Shown here piece after piece: positions 26,970 through 34,990 of a stretch of DNA of 54,912 nt (positions are counted from its first letter, which is position 1; each line of letters opens with the position of its first letter). The translations under genes and the position numbers were made by a program. The DNA is taken from contig NZ_CYGX02000035.1 in NCBI RefSeq assembly GCF_900019265.1, forward strand, positions 1 through 54,912, in the 5' to 3' direction. The notes beneath the pieces are model-generated. The model was not told the origin of the DNA and ran no database searches. It saw only the letters and a list, made by a program, of their open reading frames with translations. This DNA is from Paraburkholderia ribeironis (lineage in GTDB: Bacteria > Pseudomonadota > Gammaproteobacteria > Burkholderiales > Burkholderiaceae).

Positions 26970-27014
26970 TATGCAACGTATGCAGCCTATGCAGCCTATG
27001 CAGCCTATGCAGCG
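26970..27014. repeat. Short 9-bp tandem repeat
   Basis: The unit TATGCAGCC occurs three times exactly, with one degenerate copy before (TATGCAACG) and a partial copy after. It lies in the gap between the molybdopterin-domain-like gene and the O-methyltransferase gene. The length is a multiple of three, but no supported gene covers it. Confidence 0.85.
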
Positions 27015-27082
27015 CTACCGGTCCAAACGCGCGCCTTCGCTCAGTTCGATGACGAAGTCGTGCAGGTCGCCTCTCGCCCGCG

Positions 27083-27751
27083 CTAAGCCGATACGATCGA
27101 CATCGAAAAGCCATCCCATCCTTTCGAGCCCACGGTCTGAATCGCGGTGGAGTCGAGCCGGGGATTAGCGGCGAGCAGTCTGAAGAACTCATGCAGGCCC
27201 ACGACGTCGGGGTCTGTGCTGGCCAGATCGGCGATCTGGCCGCGACGAATCACGTTGTCGGCGACGATCACGGTGCCTGGCAGGCTCAGTTGCAGCGATA
27301 GCCGCAGATAGTCCGGATAGCTCTTCTTGTCGGCGTCGAGAAAAATCATGTCGAACGGCTCGACGCCATCCGTGACGAACCTTTCGAGGGTTTGCGCGGC
27401 GGCGCCGATGACGATCGAGACGATGCCCGACAGCCCGGCGCGCTCGATGTTGGCCCGCGCCACTTTGGCGTGGTCCGGATTCGCTTCGAGCGAAATGAGG
27501 CGGCCGTCCGCTGGCAGAGCGCGTGCGAGCCAGATCGTGCTATAGGCACCCAGCGTGCCGACTTCGAGGATGCGGCGCGCGCCGCGCAGTTTCGCCAGCA
27601 GGTGCAGCAGCTTGCCCTGATTCGGCGCCACGTTGATCGGCGGCAGACCGGCTGCGGCGCTTGCCTCCAGTGCGGCATCGAGCGCGGCGTCCGGTGTCAG
27701 CAGCCGGCTCGCCAGCAATTCGTCCATCGCGTTCCACTGTTCCTGATTCAT
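27083..27751 (-). CDS. SAM-dependent O-methyltransferase (family 3)
   Basis: This 222-residue soluble enzyme is related to catechol/caffeoyl-CoA O-methyltransferases. The SAM-binding motif is E-V-G-T-L-G-A-Y-S-T; the metal-binding acidic motif is F-L-D-A-D-K, followed by V-A-D-N-V. It should methylate a hydroxyl on an aromatic or similar small molecule with a divalent cation. AAGGTGAG precedes the ATG at 27751. The ring-cleavage genes 4 kb away are suggestive but not linked by an operon. Confidence 0.87.
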   Translation of the reverse strand: MNQEQWNAMDELLASRLLTPDAALDAALEASAAAGLPPINVAPNQGKLLHLLAKLRGARRILEVGTLGAYSTIWLARALPADGRLISLEANPDHAKVARANIERAGLSGIVSIVIGAAAQTLERFVTDGVEPFDMIFLDADKKSYPDYLRLSLQLSLPGTVIVADNVIRRGQIADLASTDPDVVGLHEFFRLLAANPRLDSTAIQTVGSKGWDGFSMSIVSA

Positions 27752-28093
27752 CGTCTCACCTTGTTCACGTGTCGATACGGAAGGGCTTTATGTTGTAGCA
27801 GAAAAGTGCGAAGAGCATCGTTAAGTCGCGCAGGTTCGCAAAGATAAAAGGACTGATCTGAACGTTACCCGCAAGCTATGGAGAACCCTGTATTGTGCGC
27901 CACCGATAAACAGAATCGATGGGATTACATATTGCTTCAAGTGCTCACCGAATCCTTTCGGATCTTACAATGGAGGCTGACCTATAGCGAAAACGGGTGA
28001 GTTGAACATGGCTGATAACCTGATCTCATGCACGACGCAGCAGCGCTTCGACAGCGCGCTGCGCATACCGCGTTCCTCATCGGAGGTGCCGCG
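27752..28093. other. Intergenic region between divergent genes
   Basis: This 342-bp AT-richer gap lies between the O-methyltransferase and dehydrogenase genes and should hold both promoters. A 29-codon frame from 28008 ends across the dehydrogenase start, but it has no visible ribosome-binding site. Confidence 0.4.
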
Positions 28094-28984
28094 ATGAACG
28101 GTCTGACAAGCATTGGATGCGTGGCGTTCGTCGGTTTCGGCGAGGCTGGCGGGATACTCGGTGCGGGCCTGGCCGCGCAAGGCGTGCGGGTGTCGATGTT
28201 CGACTTGCGCAACGACCTGCTTCGCGACAAGGCGCATGCCGCCGGTGTGCGCGTGGCCGATACGCTGCAAAGCGCACTCGATGGCGCGCAGATCGTCGTC
28301 TCGGCCGTGACTGCCGATGCCGATATCGAGGTCGCGCAAGCGGTCGCGCGCTGCATCCTGCCCGAGCAGGTGTACCTCGACATCAACTCGGTTGCACCAT
28401 CCACCAAGCAGTACGCGCAGGCTTGCATCGAGGGCGCCGGCGCGCGTTACATCGAAGCGGCGGTGATGGCGCCCGTGCCGCCTTACGGTCTTGCCGTGCC
28501 GATGCTGCTGGGTGGCGTCGACGCCGCGCGCATCGCGCCATTGCTCAACGCGTTGGGCTTCAATGCGCGAGCAGTGGCGGAGAAAGTCGGCGTGGCGTCG
28601 GCGGCGAAGATGTGCCGCAGCGTGATGATCAAGGGCATCGAGGCGTTGACCGTCGAATGTCTGCGCGCCGCGCGCCACTACGACGCGGAATCGATCGTGC
28701 TGGCCTCGCTGGCGGAAACCTTCGGCAAGATGCGCGACGCTACCGACGTGCCCGGCTATCTGGTCAGCCGCGTCGCCGAGCATGGGCGCCGGCGCGCGGC
28801 CGAAATGCGCGAGGTCGCGCAGACGCTGCAGCAGGCTGGCATCGCGCCGTTGATGAGCGAAGCGTGCGCGCGTCTGCAAGACGGCATCGCCGATGAGATG
28901 CAGGCGGGCGGCATCGACTACGGTACGCTGCCCACGCCGTTCGACTGGCGCGCGTTCTTCGACGGTCTGCCAAAGCAAACGTGA
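28094..28984 (+). CDS. NAD(P)-dependent 6-phosphogluconate-dehydrogenase-like oxidoreductase (DUF1932 type)
   Basis: The 296-residue protein has an N-terminal Rossmann domain (V-G-F-G-E-A-G-G-I-L-G) and a helical C-terminal domain of the DUF1932 kind, with the conserved K-M-C-R-S-V and D-x-N-S blocks. CGGAGG lies 8 nt before the ATG at 28094; an upstream in-frame start is not supported. Related enzymes oxidise beta-hydroxy acids, but the substrate is unknown. It is convergent with the tandem-HTH LysR gene and lies in the same neighbourhood as the ring-cleavage dioxygenase, so a role in aromatic catabolism is possible. Confidence 0.75.
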   Translation: MNGLTSIGCVAFVGFGEAGGILGAGLAAQGVRVSMFDLRNDLLRDKAHAAGVRVADTLQSALDGAQIVVSAVTADADIEVAQAVARCILPEQVYLDINSVAPSTKQYAQACIEGAGARYIEAAVMAPVPPYGLAVPMLLGGVDAARIAPLLNALGFNARAVAEKVGVASAAKMCRSVMIKGIEALTVECLRAARHYDAESIVLASLAETFGKMRDATDVPGYLVSRVAEHGRRRAAEMREVAQTLQQAGIAPLMSEACARLQDGIADEMQAGGIDYGTLPTPFDWRAFFDGLPKQT

Positions 28985-29000
28985 CGAGCGTGCGCGGCCG

Positions 29001-30323
29001 CTAGCTCGCGCCGATGCTGACCGTGCGGGCCACGTCAACCACCGAGAGGCGGATCGCATCGATCAACGCACGCGCGGCCGGCGACGGTGTGCCCGCCGCG
29101 CGCAGCGTCAGGCCGATATCGCGCCGGGTGTTGTGCAACTGCAGGTCGAGCACCACGAGCTGCCCGGACTGCACCTCGTGGTGCAACTGCTGCGCCGACA
29201 GCGCGGCCGCCATATCGGTGCCGAGCAGCAGGCCGCGGATCACCGCAAGATCGGCGGTCTCGACCGTGGGCTGCGGTGGCTTGACTTTCATCCGTTTGAA
29301 TTGCGCTTCGAACAACCCGCGCGCCGGCGAGTTGGTACGCGGCAGGATCCATTGCGCGTCACGCAAGCCCATGATGTTCAGCTCGCGCACGCGAGTCAGC
29401 GGATGATCGTGGCGCACCAGCACCACCATGTCTTCCGACATCAGCCGCTCGTTCTTCAGGCCGCTCGCGGCGTCGTTGTCGCGCAGCGCGCCGAGAATGA
29501 AGTCGACGTCGCCCGCGCGCAGACCCGCCACCAGCGTTTCATACGAGCTTTCGTCGGTGACGACCCGCACGCCCGGATTCTCCGAGGTCATCCGCGCGAT
29601 GGCTCTCGGCAGGATCAGCGTGCGCCCGAGCGGCAAGGCACCGACCGTCACGAGGCCCTGGATCTTGCCGTGCAATGCCGCGATATCGTCGGGCACGTGC
29701 CGCAACTCGTTCAGCGCGCGGCGTACATGTAGCAGAAACGTTTCGCCTTCGGTGGTGAGCAGAATGCCGCGTGGGCTGCGATGAAAAAGACTCAGGCCCG
29801 AGCCGCTTTCCAGCACGCGGATCGCAGTGCTCACCGCGGGCTGGCTGATGCCGAAGGTCTTCGCCGCACTCGGCATATGCCGGTGCCGCGCGAGTGCCGC
29901 GAATAGCTGCAGCCGCCGCGTGTTGAGCAGATAGGCCGGCAATGCGCCTTCCGCCGCGGGCCGGCGGCGTGCCTGGCGCGCGGCGCACCATTGCGCGAGT
30001 TCTTCCAGTTCGGCGAAAATCCGCTCGCAACGATGCAGCACGGCACGCCCGACCGGCGTCGGCAGCATGCCCGATGGGCCGCGATCGAACAGCGGTTCGC
30101 CCAGCGCCGCCTCCAGTTCCTGCACCGATCGCGTGACCGCCGACTGCGCGCGAAACAGCGCGGCCGCGGCGCGTGTCGCGCTGCCCATGTCGGCGACGAG
30201 GCGAAACGCACGCAATTGCGCGAGGTTGAGCAGGTCTTTGCTGGTCACGGACGACGGCGCCTTGACTGACGCTGGCATCGCTGGCGTTGAATCGCCGAGC
30301 GGGGAGGTGGCTTCGTTCGTCAT
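29001..30323 (-). CDS. LysR-type regulator with two helix-turn-helix domains
   Basis: This 440-residue protein is about 130 longer than a normal LysR regulator because it has two LysR DNA-binding domains in tandem. The first (about 35-94) reads L-R-A-F-R-L-V-A, S-A-V-T-R-S-V-Q-E-L-E and P-L-F-D-R. The second (about 137-196) reads L-Q-L-F-A-A-L-A, Q-P-A-V-S-T-A-I-R-V-L-E and L-F-H-R-S-P-R-G. The effector-binding domain follows from about residue 220. The ATG at 30323 overlaps the stop of the upstream GntR gene (ATGA), so the pair is translated together. It sits beside the divergent ligBA genes and probably regulates them with an aromatic acid or a ring-cleavage product as inducer. Confidence 0.82.
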   Translation of the reverse strand: MTNEATSPLGDSTPAMPASVKAPSSVTSKDLLNLAQLRAFRLVADMGSATRAAAALFRAQSAVTRSVQELEAALGEPLFDRGPSGMLPTPVGRAVLHRCERIFAELEELAQWCAARQARRRPAAEGALPAYLLNTRRLQLFAALARHRHMPSAAKTFGISQPAVSTAIRVLESGSGLSLFHRSPRGILLTTEGETFLLHVRRALNELRHVPDDIAALHGKIQGLVTVGALPLGRTLILPRAIARMTSENPGVRVVTDESSYETLVAGLRAGDVDFILGALRDNDAASGLKNERLMSEDMVVLVRHDHPLTRVRELNIMGLRDAQWILPRTNSPARGLFEAQFKRMKVKPPQPTVETADLAVIRGLLLGTDMAAALSAQQLHHEVQSGQLVVLDLQLHNTRRDIGLTLRAAGTPSPAARALIDAIRLSVVDVARTVSIGAS

Positions 30324-31021
30324 GCGGCGCCCGCGATCAGGTGCAACGAAGGCAGCGAGAGATTCAGGCTTGCCTTCGAGATATGCGTGTGTTCCTTCAT
30401 CAAGGCATCGACGCGTGCGCCTTCGCCATTCTTCAGTGCATCGACGATCGCATGATGCTGGCGGTGCGCGTACATCAGCATCATGAACTGGCGCTCGCGG
30501 GCGGCTTCGTCGAACGCGATCGTGAATGGCGACACGAACGGGATCTTGTCGTTCAGGCTCAGCGTGGCCGCTACCGCCATGTTCTGCGCCGCATCGACGA
30601 TGAGCGCATGAAAGCGTCCGTTCATCTGCGCGTAGCGCACGTCGTCGCCCGGCTTCAGATGCCGCTGGTTGAAGATCTCGTCGCCTTCGAGCAGCAAAGC
30701 GTCGAGCGAGGCCGCGAGCGCGGCATCGACACCACGTTCGGCCACCGAGCGGGCCGCCAGACCTTCGAGCACGCCGCGCACGTCGATGGCGTCGAGCACG
30801 TCGCGCACGCTGAAGCGGCGCACCACGTAGCCGCGTGAACCCGAGCGGTCCAGCAAGCCCTCCGACGACAACACGCTCAACGCGTAACGCAGCGGCGTGC
30901 GCGATACGCCGAGCCACTGCGCGAGTTGCGCCTCCACGAGACGCTGACCGGGCGACAACTCACCGGCCAGGATCTTCTCGCGCAAGGTTTGAACAATTGC
31001 CTGCTGGGTCGTCTCGTTCAT
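30320..31021 (-). CDS. GntR-family (FCD domain) transcriptional regulator
   Basis: The 233-residue protein has an N-terminal winged helix-turn-helix (I-L-A-G-E-L-S-P-G-Q-R-L-V-E, then L-G-V-S-R-T-P-L-R). A C-terminal all-helical FadR-type (FCD) domain contains the metal-binding histidine pattern (F-H-A-L-I and H-R-Q-H-H). The start M-N-E-T-T at 31021 gives the usual length; an upstream in-frame start adds a basic extension. It is divergent from ligB across a 389-bp gap and translationally coupled to the LysR gene. It is likely a repressor of the dioxygenase genes. Confidence 0.83.
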   Translation of the reverse strand: MNETTQQAIVQTLREKILAGELSPGQRLVEAQLAQWLGVSRTPLRYALSVLSSEGLLDRSGSRGYVVRRFSVRDVLDAIDVRGVLEGLAARSVAERGVDAALAASLDALLLEGDEIFNQRHLKPGDDVRYAQMNGRFHALIVDAAQNMAVAATLSLNDKIPFVSPFTIAFDEAARERQFMMLMYAHRQHHAIVDALKNGEGARVDALMKEHTHISKASLNLSLPSLHLIAGAA

Positions 31022-31410
31022 GGTTTTCTGCTCGTCCGAAGCACGCAAGTATAGCCATGCGCGCAGCGCCGCACCACGCGTGCAAATCAGCTTGCGACTT
31101 GTTTTCCTCGCCATCTGTTTTGTTTATCGCATGCAGACGGGCGAGTGGGCCGGCCAAAGCGTGCCGGCGCGGCGCGGGATACCAACGAAGCCATGCGCCA
31201 TGCGGGTTGCAGCGGTATCCGGCGCCCGGCACGTATGCGGGCGTCGCCGTCTCGCCGCATTATCCCGTGGCCGACTGTGGTTTACCCGCACTTTCTGTCA
31301 GCCGGCACAATTTCTATCTTTGTATCCCAAGATGGTCGCGCTGGCTACGTGCCGGGTAACCGCGGCCTATCCGATTGGCGCGCAGCATGAAGTAACGGAA
31401 GGCAAGGAAT
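31022..31410. promoter_or_regulatory. Divergent regulatory region for gntR-lysR and ligBA
   Basis: This 389-bp region lies between the divergent regulator pair and the dioxygenase genes. It must contain both promoters and the operators of one or both regulators. I could not identify a convincing palindrome by eye, so exact sites are not given. Confidence 0.5.
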
Positions 31411-32259
31411 ATGGCAAGGATCATTGGTGGGATCGGCACCTCGCATGTGCCCACTATCGGGTTGGCGTACGACAAGGGCAAGCAGAACGATCCCGCGTGG
31501 GCGCCGATGTTCAAAGGCTACGAGCCGGTTGCGCAATGGCTCGCGGACCGCAAGCCCGACGTGATGGTGATGTTCTACAACGATCACGCCAATAGCTTCT
31601 TCTTCGATTGCTACCCGACCTTCGCGCTGGGCGTGTCGGCCAGTCACGATTTCGCCGATGAAGGCGCGGGCAAGCGTCCGTTGCCGGGCATCGCCGGCCA
31701 TCCTGACCTCGCGATCCACATCGCCGAGCAGATGGTCGCCGACGAGTTCGATCTGACGATCTTCCAGGACCGTCCGCTCGATCACGGCTGCAATTCGCCG
31801 CTGTCGCTGATGCTGCCGCACGACGACCACGGCTGGCCGGTTTCGCTCGTGCCGCTGGAAGTCAACGTGTTGCAGTATCCGCTGCCCACCGCGAATCGTT
31901 GCTACCGGCTCGGCCAGGCGCTGCGCCGGGCGATCGAATCGTACGAAGAGGATCTGGACGTTGTGGTGGTCGGCACGGGCGGTCTGTCTCACCAGGTGCA
32001 TGGCGAACGCAGCGGCTTTAACAACACCGAGTGGGACATGGAGTTTCTCGACCTGATCGTCAATGACCCACAACGACTGGCGGCGATGAAGCATGTGGAC
32101 TACGTGCGCCTGGGCGGCGCGGAAAGCGTCGAGACGATCATGTGGCTCGCGATGCGCGGCGCGCTGGGTCCGAAGGTCTGCGAACTGCATCGCAGCTACT
32201 ACCTTGCGACCAGCACCGCGATGGCCGTGACGATCTACGAAGACGAGGTGGCGCAATGA
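31411..32259 (+). CDS. ligB: Extradiol ring-cleavage dioxygenase catalytic subunit (LigB type, gallate/protocatechuate)
   Basis: This 282-residue class III extradiol dioxygenase uses Fe(II) and O2 to open a catechol ring. The metal ligands are visible: H12 (G-T-S-H), H59 (Y-N-D-H) and the glutamate at about 241 (E-S-V-E-T-I-M-W-L). The catalytic base is H194 (G-G-L-S-H-Q-V-H-G-E-R). The sequence is close to the N-terminal half of fused gallate dioxygenase and to protocatechuate 4,5-dioxygenase beta subunit. The name ligB is by family. The start is ATG 31411 with AAGGAA upstream. The alpha-subunit gene follows with a 4-bp overlap, an order opposite to that of ligAB. Confidence 0.87.
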   Translation: MARIIGGIGTSHVPTIGLAYDKGKQNDPAWAPMFKGYEPVAQWLADRKPDVMVMFYNDHANSFFFDCYPTFALGVSASHDFADEGAGKRPLPGIAGHPDLAIHIAEQMVADEFDLTIFQDRPLDHGCNSPLSLMLPHDDHGWPVSLVPLEVNVLQYPLPTANRCYRLGQALRRAIESYEEDLDVVVVGTGGLSHQVHGERSGFNNTEWDMEFLDLIVNDPQRLAAMKHVDYVRLGGAESVETIMWLAMRGALGPKVCELHRSYYLATSTAMAVTIYEDEVAQ

Positions 32260-32615
32260 ATCCGCAACTGATCGGCGTCGAAGAACTGACCGGCACGTAT
32301 CCGTTCGATATTCGCCAGAGCATGAAAGCGATGCGCCTGAACCGCTTCTTCTGGCAGATGCGCGAAGCGCCGGCTCGCGCGCTGTGGCTGGAAGACCGCA
32401 ACGCCGCATACGACGCGTCCAACCTCACGGCAGAAGAACGCGCGCTGGTCGACAACACCGACTGGATCGGCATGATTCGCTATGGCGTGTGCTTCTTCGT
32501 GCTCGAAAAATTTGCTCGCGTGGTGAAGATCACGAACCTTGGCATGTACGCGAGCATGCGCGGCGAAACGCTCGAAGCGTTTCTGAAGACGCGCAAGGTG
32601 CCTGAAGCGGTGTAA
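32256..32615 (+). CDS. ligA: Extradiol dioxygenase small subunit (LigA type)
   Basis: This 119-residue LigA-family protein caps the active site of the LigB subunit. Recognisable blocks are G-T-Y-P-F, L-N-R-F-F, D-W-I-G-M-I-R-Y-G-V-C-F-F-V-L-E-K and Y-A-S-M-R-G. Its first codon overlaps the ligB stop (ATGA), which ensures equal translation. The segment joining the two genes (V-E-E-L-T-G-T-Y-P-F) resembles the linker and C-terminal domain of one-chain gallate dioxygenase. The pair therefore looks like a split form of that enzyme. Gallate, protocatechuate or a methylated derivative are all plausible substrates. Confidence 0.85.
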   Translation: MNPQLIGVEELTGTYPFDIRQSMKAMRLNRFFWQMREAPARALWLEDRNAAYDASNLTAEERALVDNTDWIGMIRYGVCFFVLEKFARVVKITNLGMYASMRGETLEAFLKTRKVPEAV

Positions 32616-32721
32616 CGGCGCTCGGCGTTGCTGGCGCGTCCAGCCCGCTTTAACTGAAGACTACGAAGACCCTGGATTCGACGTAAGTCCGGGGCGGGAA
32701 ACTATTTTCTCGGAGACCTGC

Positions 32722-32904
32722 ATGAAGCTTGTGGACCCGGTTGATGTCAATGCGGCGCTTAACGCGTCGCTCGATGCGTCGATTAACGCGTGCCAGTGCC
32801 GCCCTGGCGGCGGCCCGTGCTCCGCTCCATATTCCGCCATTCACGCCCGGCCGGACGCCGATTCAACGCGTCGCGCTGTGCCTGATGAACAGCCTGGTGG
32901 CTGA
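32722..32904 (+). CDS. Small cysteine-containing ORF, uncertain
   Basis: This 60-codon frame has CGGAGA 7 nt before its ATG. It encodes an N-terminal acidic stretch (V-D-P-V-D-V-N-A-A-L-N-A-S-L-D-A-S-I-N-A) and then a proline/glycine-rich tail with three cysteines. A second frame (+1) ends in a plausible C-terminal sequence, so a frameshifted remnant is an alternative. No family is recognised. It stands in a 400-bp gap. Confidence 0.3.
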   Translation: MKLVDPVDVNAALNASLDASINACQCRPGGGPCSAPYSAIHARPDADSTRRAVPDEQPGG

Positions 32905-32935
32905 AACCTGAAAGCTGAACCCTGAAAGACTGAAG
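32901..32935. repeat. Short imperfect repeat of CTGAA
   Basis: CTGAA recurs five times within 35 bp with spacers of 2-5 bases, in non-coding sequence directly after the small uncertain ORF. It is probably slippage-derived. Confidence 0.55.
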
Positions 32936-33023
32936 CCGTGCCAGGTGGTATCGCGCGAAACCCGCGCGGTCTGCTGCCGCGGACGGTATCCCTTGTGTGA
33001 AGCAACTTTGGAGGAGAGTGGAG

Positions 33024-33548
33024 ATGAGTGGCAATTTCGGTGTGAGCGGAACGGACCTCGGCGGGGGAGTGCGATCGACGGGCTGCAAGGCGACGTTGCG
33101 TGCGGGCGTGATCGGCGGGCTGATCGGCGCGGTGATCATCTGGATTTACGAGGCGCTCGTGTGGGTCGGCGCGCAGCATCTGATGCCGCTCGCGGGCATT
33201 CCGCGCAATGCGACCGGTCTCGTATTCGGCAAAGAAGTGCAGGAGTCGCTCGGCATCTGGGCGTATGTGGTCGGCACCGGTATTCACTTCGTGTTCGCGA
33301 CGGCATGGGGCGTGCTCTTCGCGGCGATCTGGCCGTTCTTTCGCCGGCGCGGCTACGAAGCGACGCTGGTGGCGTTGTTCTACGCAGTAGTGGCGTGGAT
33401 CGTGATGCACGTGGCGATCATGATCGCGTCGGACAACCATCCGAACTATTACGATCCGGCCGTGATCATCGGCGGGTTCATGTCGCACATCTTTTTCACG
33501 GTACCACTGGCTTTGACAGTCAAGCGATTGCTACGCAGTGCCAACTAG
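33024..33548 (+). CDS. Small inner-membrane protein (YagU/DUF1440-like)
   Basis: The 174-residue protein has about four hydrophobic helices: G-V-I-G-G-L-I-G-A-V-I-I-W-I, I-H-F-V-F-A-T-A-W-G-V, A-L-F-Y-A-V-V-A-W-I-V and a last one near the C-terminus. It resembles the YagU group in arrangement, but this is a weak match. GGAGAG precedes the ATG at 33024; a GTG nine codons earlier is also possible. The porin gene starts 37 bp after its stop, so the two may be cotranscribed. Function unknown. Confidence 0.6.
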   Translation: MSGNFGVSGTDLGGGVRSTGCKATLRAGVIGGLIGAVIIWIYEALVWVGAQHLMPLAGIPRNATGLVFGKEVQESLGIWAYVVGTGIHFVFATAWGVLFAAIWPFFRRRGYEATLVALFYAVVAWIVMHVAIMIASDNHPNYYDPAVIIGGFMSHIFFTVPLALTVKRLLRSAN

Positions 33549-33585
33549 TATTTCAACGAGACGTAAACCCTGGAGATCCAAAGAA

Positions 33586-34806
33586 ATGAAGAAAAGTATC
33601 AGACGAGTCGACGCGGTGCTGGTCGGCGCAGCGATGGCGGCCACCGTGCCAGCCTTTGCGCAAAGCAGCGTGACCTTGTACGGTATCGTCGATAACGGCT
33701 TGTCGTACACGAACAATCAGGCGTCGCTCGGCGCCACCAGCGGCGGCAAATCGGCGGTCAAGATGACCCCCGGCGTGTGGGCAGGCAGCCGCTTTGGCCT
33801 GAAGGGCGGGGAAGACCTGGGTGGTGGCACGAAGGCGATTTTCCAGCTCGAATCCGGTTTCAACTCGGCGAATGGCGCGGCGCAATTCACCAATGCGATG
33901 TTTGGTCGGCAGGCGTGGGTCGGCGTGACCAACTCGACGTTCGGTACATTGACGGCGGGCCGTCAATACGGGTCGTATTACCAGATGCTCTCGCCCTATA
34001 GCCCGACGACCTGGCTCACTGGCTACTACGGCGCGCACCCTGGCGATATCGACGGCCTCGACACGATCTACCGCACGAACAACACGCTGGAGTACACCTC
34101 GCCGAAACTGGCTGGTCTGACAGTCAGCGGCTCGTATTCGCTGGGCGGCGTGGCGGGCAGCTTCAACCGGGGCTCGACGTGGACGACCGGCGCGCAGTAT
34201 GCGCTGGGTCCGGTCGGCTTCGCGGTCGGCTTCTCGCGGATCAACAACTCGACCCTCGGCGGCGGCGCGTGGGGCGCGGATTCGACCACCACGAACGGTG
34301 GCGCGCAGATTGGCGTGTCGGCGCTGACCAACGGCTATCAGACCGCGCAGGCGCAACAGCGTTTCGCGGTGGGTGGCGGCTACACGTTCAATAGCGCGTG
34401 GGATATCACGGCGACGTACTCGAACGTGCAGTACATCCCGGGCACGGGTTCGAAGTTCCACGACACCGCGATCTTCAACACCGGCGGCTTCGTGGTGCAC
34501 TGGAAGCCGGCCGTCGCGTGGGATATCGGCGCGGGCTACAGCTACACGCGCGCAACGCTTGCGAATGGTATCGACGAGAACGCGCAGTACCATCAGTTCA
34601 ATCTGGGCGAGTACTACGCGCTGTCCAAGCGTACTGGCCTGTATGCGCTGCAGGCGTACCAGAAGGCGAAGGGCAAGACGCTGGGCACCAACGGCGCCGG
34701 GCAGATCATCGATGCCACGGCGACGCTGGGCGACGGTTACAACACCACGCCGTCTTCGTCGGGCAGCCAGTTCGCGGTGGGCGTGGGGATCATCCACCGG
34801 TTCTGA
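33586..34806 (+). CDS. General porin (Gram-negative, Omp32-like)
   Basis: This 406-residue outer-membrane trimeric beta-barrel has a 25-residue signal peptide ending P-A-F-A before Q-S-S-V-T-L-Y-G. That mature N-terminus is typical of Burkholderiales porins (S-V-T-L-Y-G-I-V-D). The C-terminus ends in I-I-H-R-F with the terminal phenylalanine recognised by the Bam machine. The barrel strands alternate hydrophobic and polar residues. The start is ATG 33586 with GGAG 11 nt upstream. The nearby catabolic genes suggest it may admit aromatic acids, but general diffusion is the safe call. It is followed by a terminator at 34832-34862. Confidence 0.9.
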   Translation: MKKSIRRVDAVLVGAAMAATVPAFAQSSVTLYGIVDNGLSYTNNQASLGATSGGKSAVKMTPGVWAGSRFGLKGGEDLGGGTKAIFQLESGFNSANGAAQFTNAMFGRQAWVGVTNSTFGTLTAGRQYGSYYQMLSPYSPTTWLTGYYGAHPGDIDGLDTIYRTNNTLEYTSPKLAGLTVSGSYSLGGVAGSFNRGSTWTTGAQYALGPVGFAVGFSRINNSTLGGGAWGADSTTTNGGAQIGVSALTNGYQTAQAQQRFAVGGGYTFNSAWDITATYSNVQYIPGTGSKFHDTAIFNTGGFVVHWKPAVAWDIGAGYSYTRATLANGIDENAQYHQFNLGEYYALSKRTGLYALQAYQKAKGKTLGTNGAGQIIDATATLGDGYNTTPSSSGSQFAVGVGIIHRF

Positions 34807-34831
34807 TTGGATGATGGTTTAGTTGTTGGGG

Positions 34832-34862
34832 AAAAGCCGGGCGATGGGTGCCCGGCTTTTTT
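34832..34862 (+). terminator. Intrinsic terminator after the porin gene
   Basis: AAAAGCCGGGC (34832-34842) pairs with GCCCGGCTTTT (34850-34860) around a 7-base loop, and the T-run continues to 34862. It is 26 bp after the porin stop. The A-run on the other strand means it could also terminate the converging type I secretion operon. Confidence 0.9.
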
Positions 34863-34990
34863 GTGGGTGTGCGGTTGGGTGAGGGTGGGGAGTGGGGTGG
34901 GCACGGCCCCGCTCACAGCGATCCGGTTACGCGCAACGACGCCAATCGTCGTGGGATCATTTCTCCCGGCGAGAAAAGCCTTCCTTTTCG

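Noticed and set aside
26970..27014. Tandem TATGCAGCC repeats considered as a CRISPR-like or iteron array
   Set aside because: Units are 9 bp with no unique spacers, and no cas or replication gene is present.
28008..28097. 29-codon frame overlapping the dehydrogenase start, considered as a leader peptide
   Set aside because: It has no ribosome-binding site, no run of one amino acid and no attenuator hairpin.
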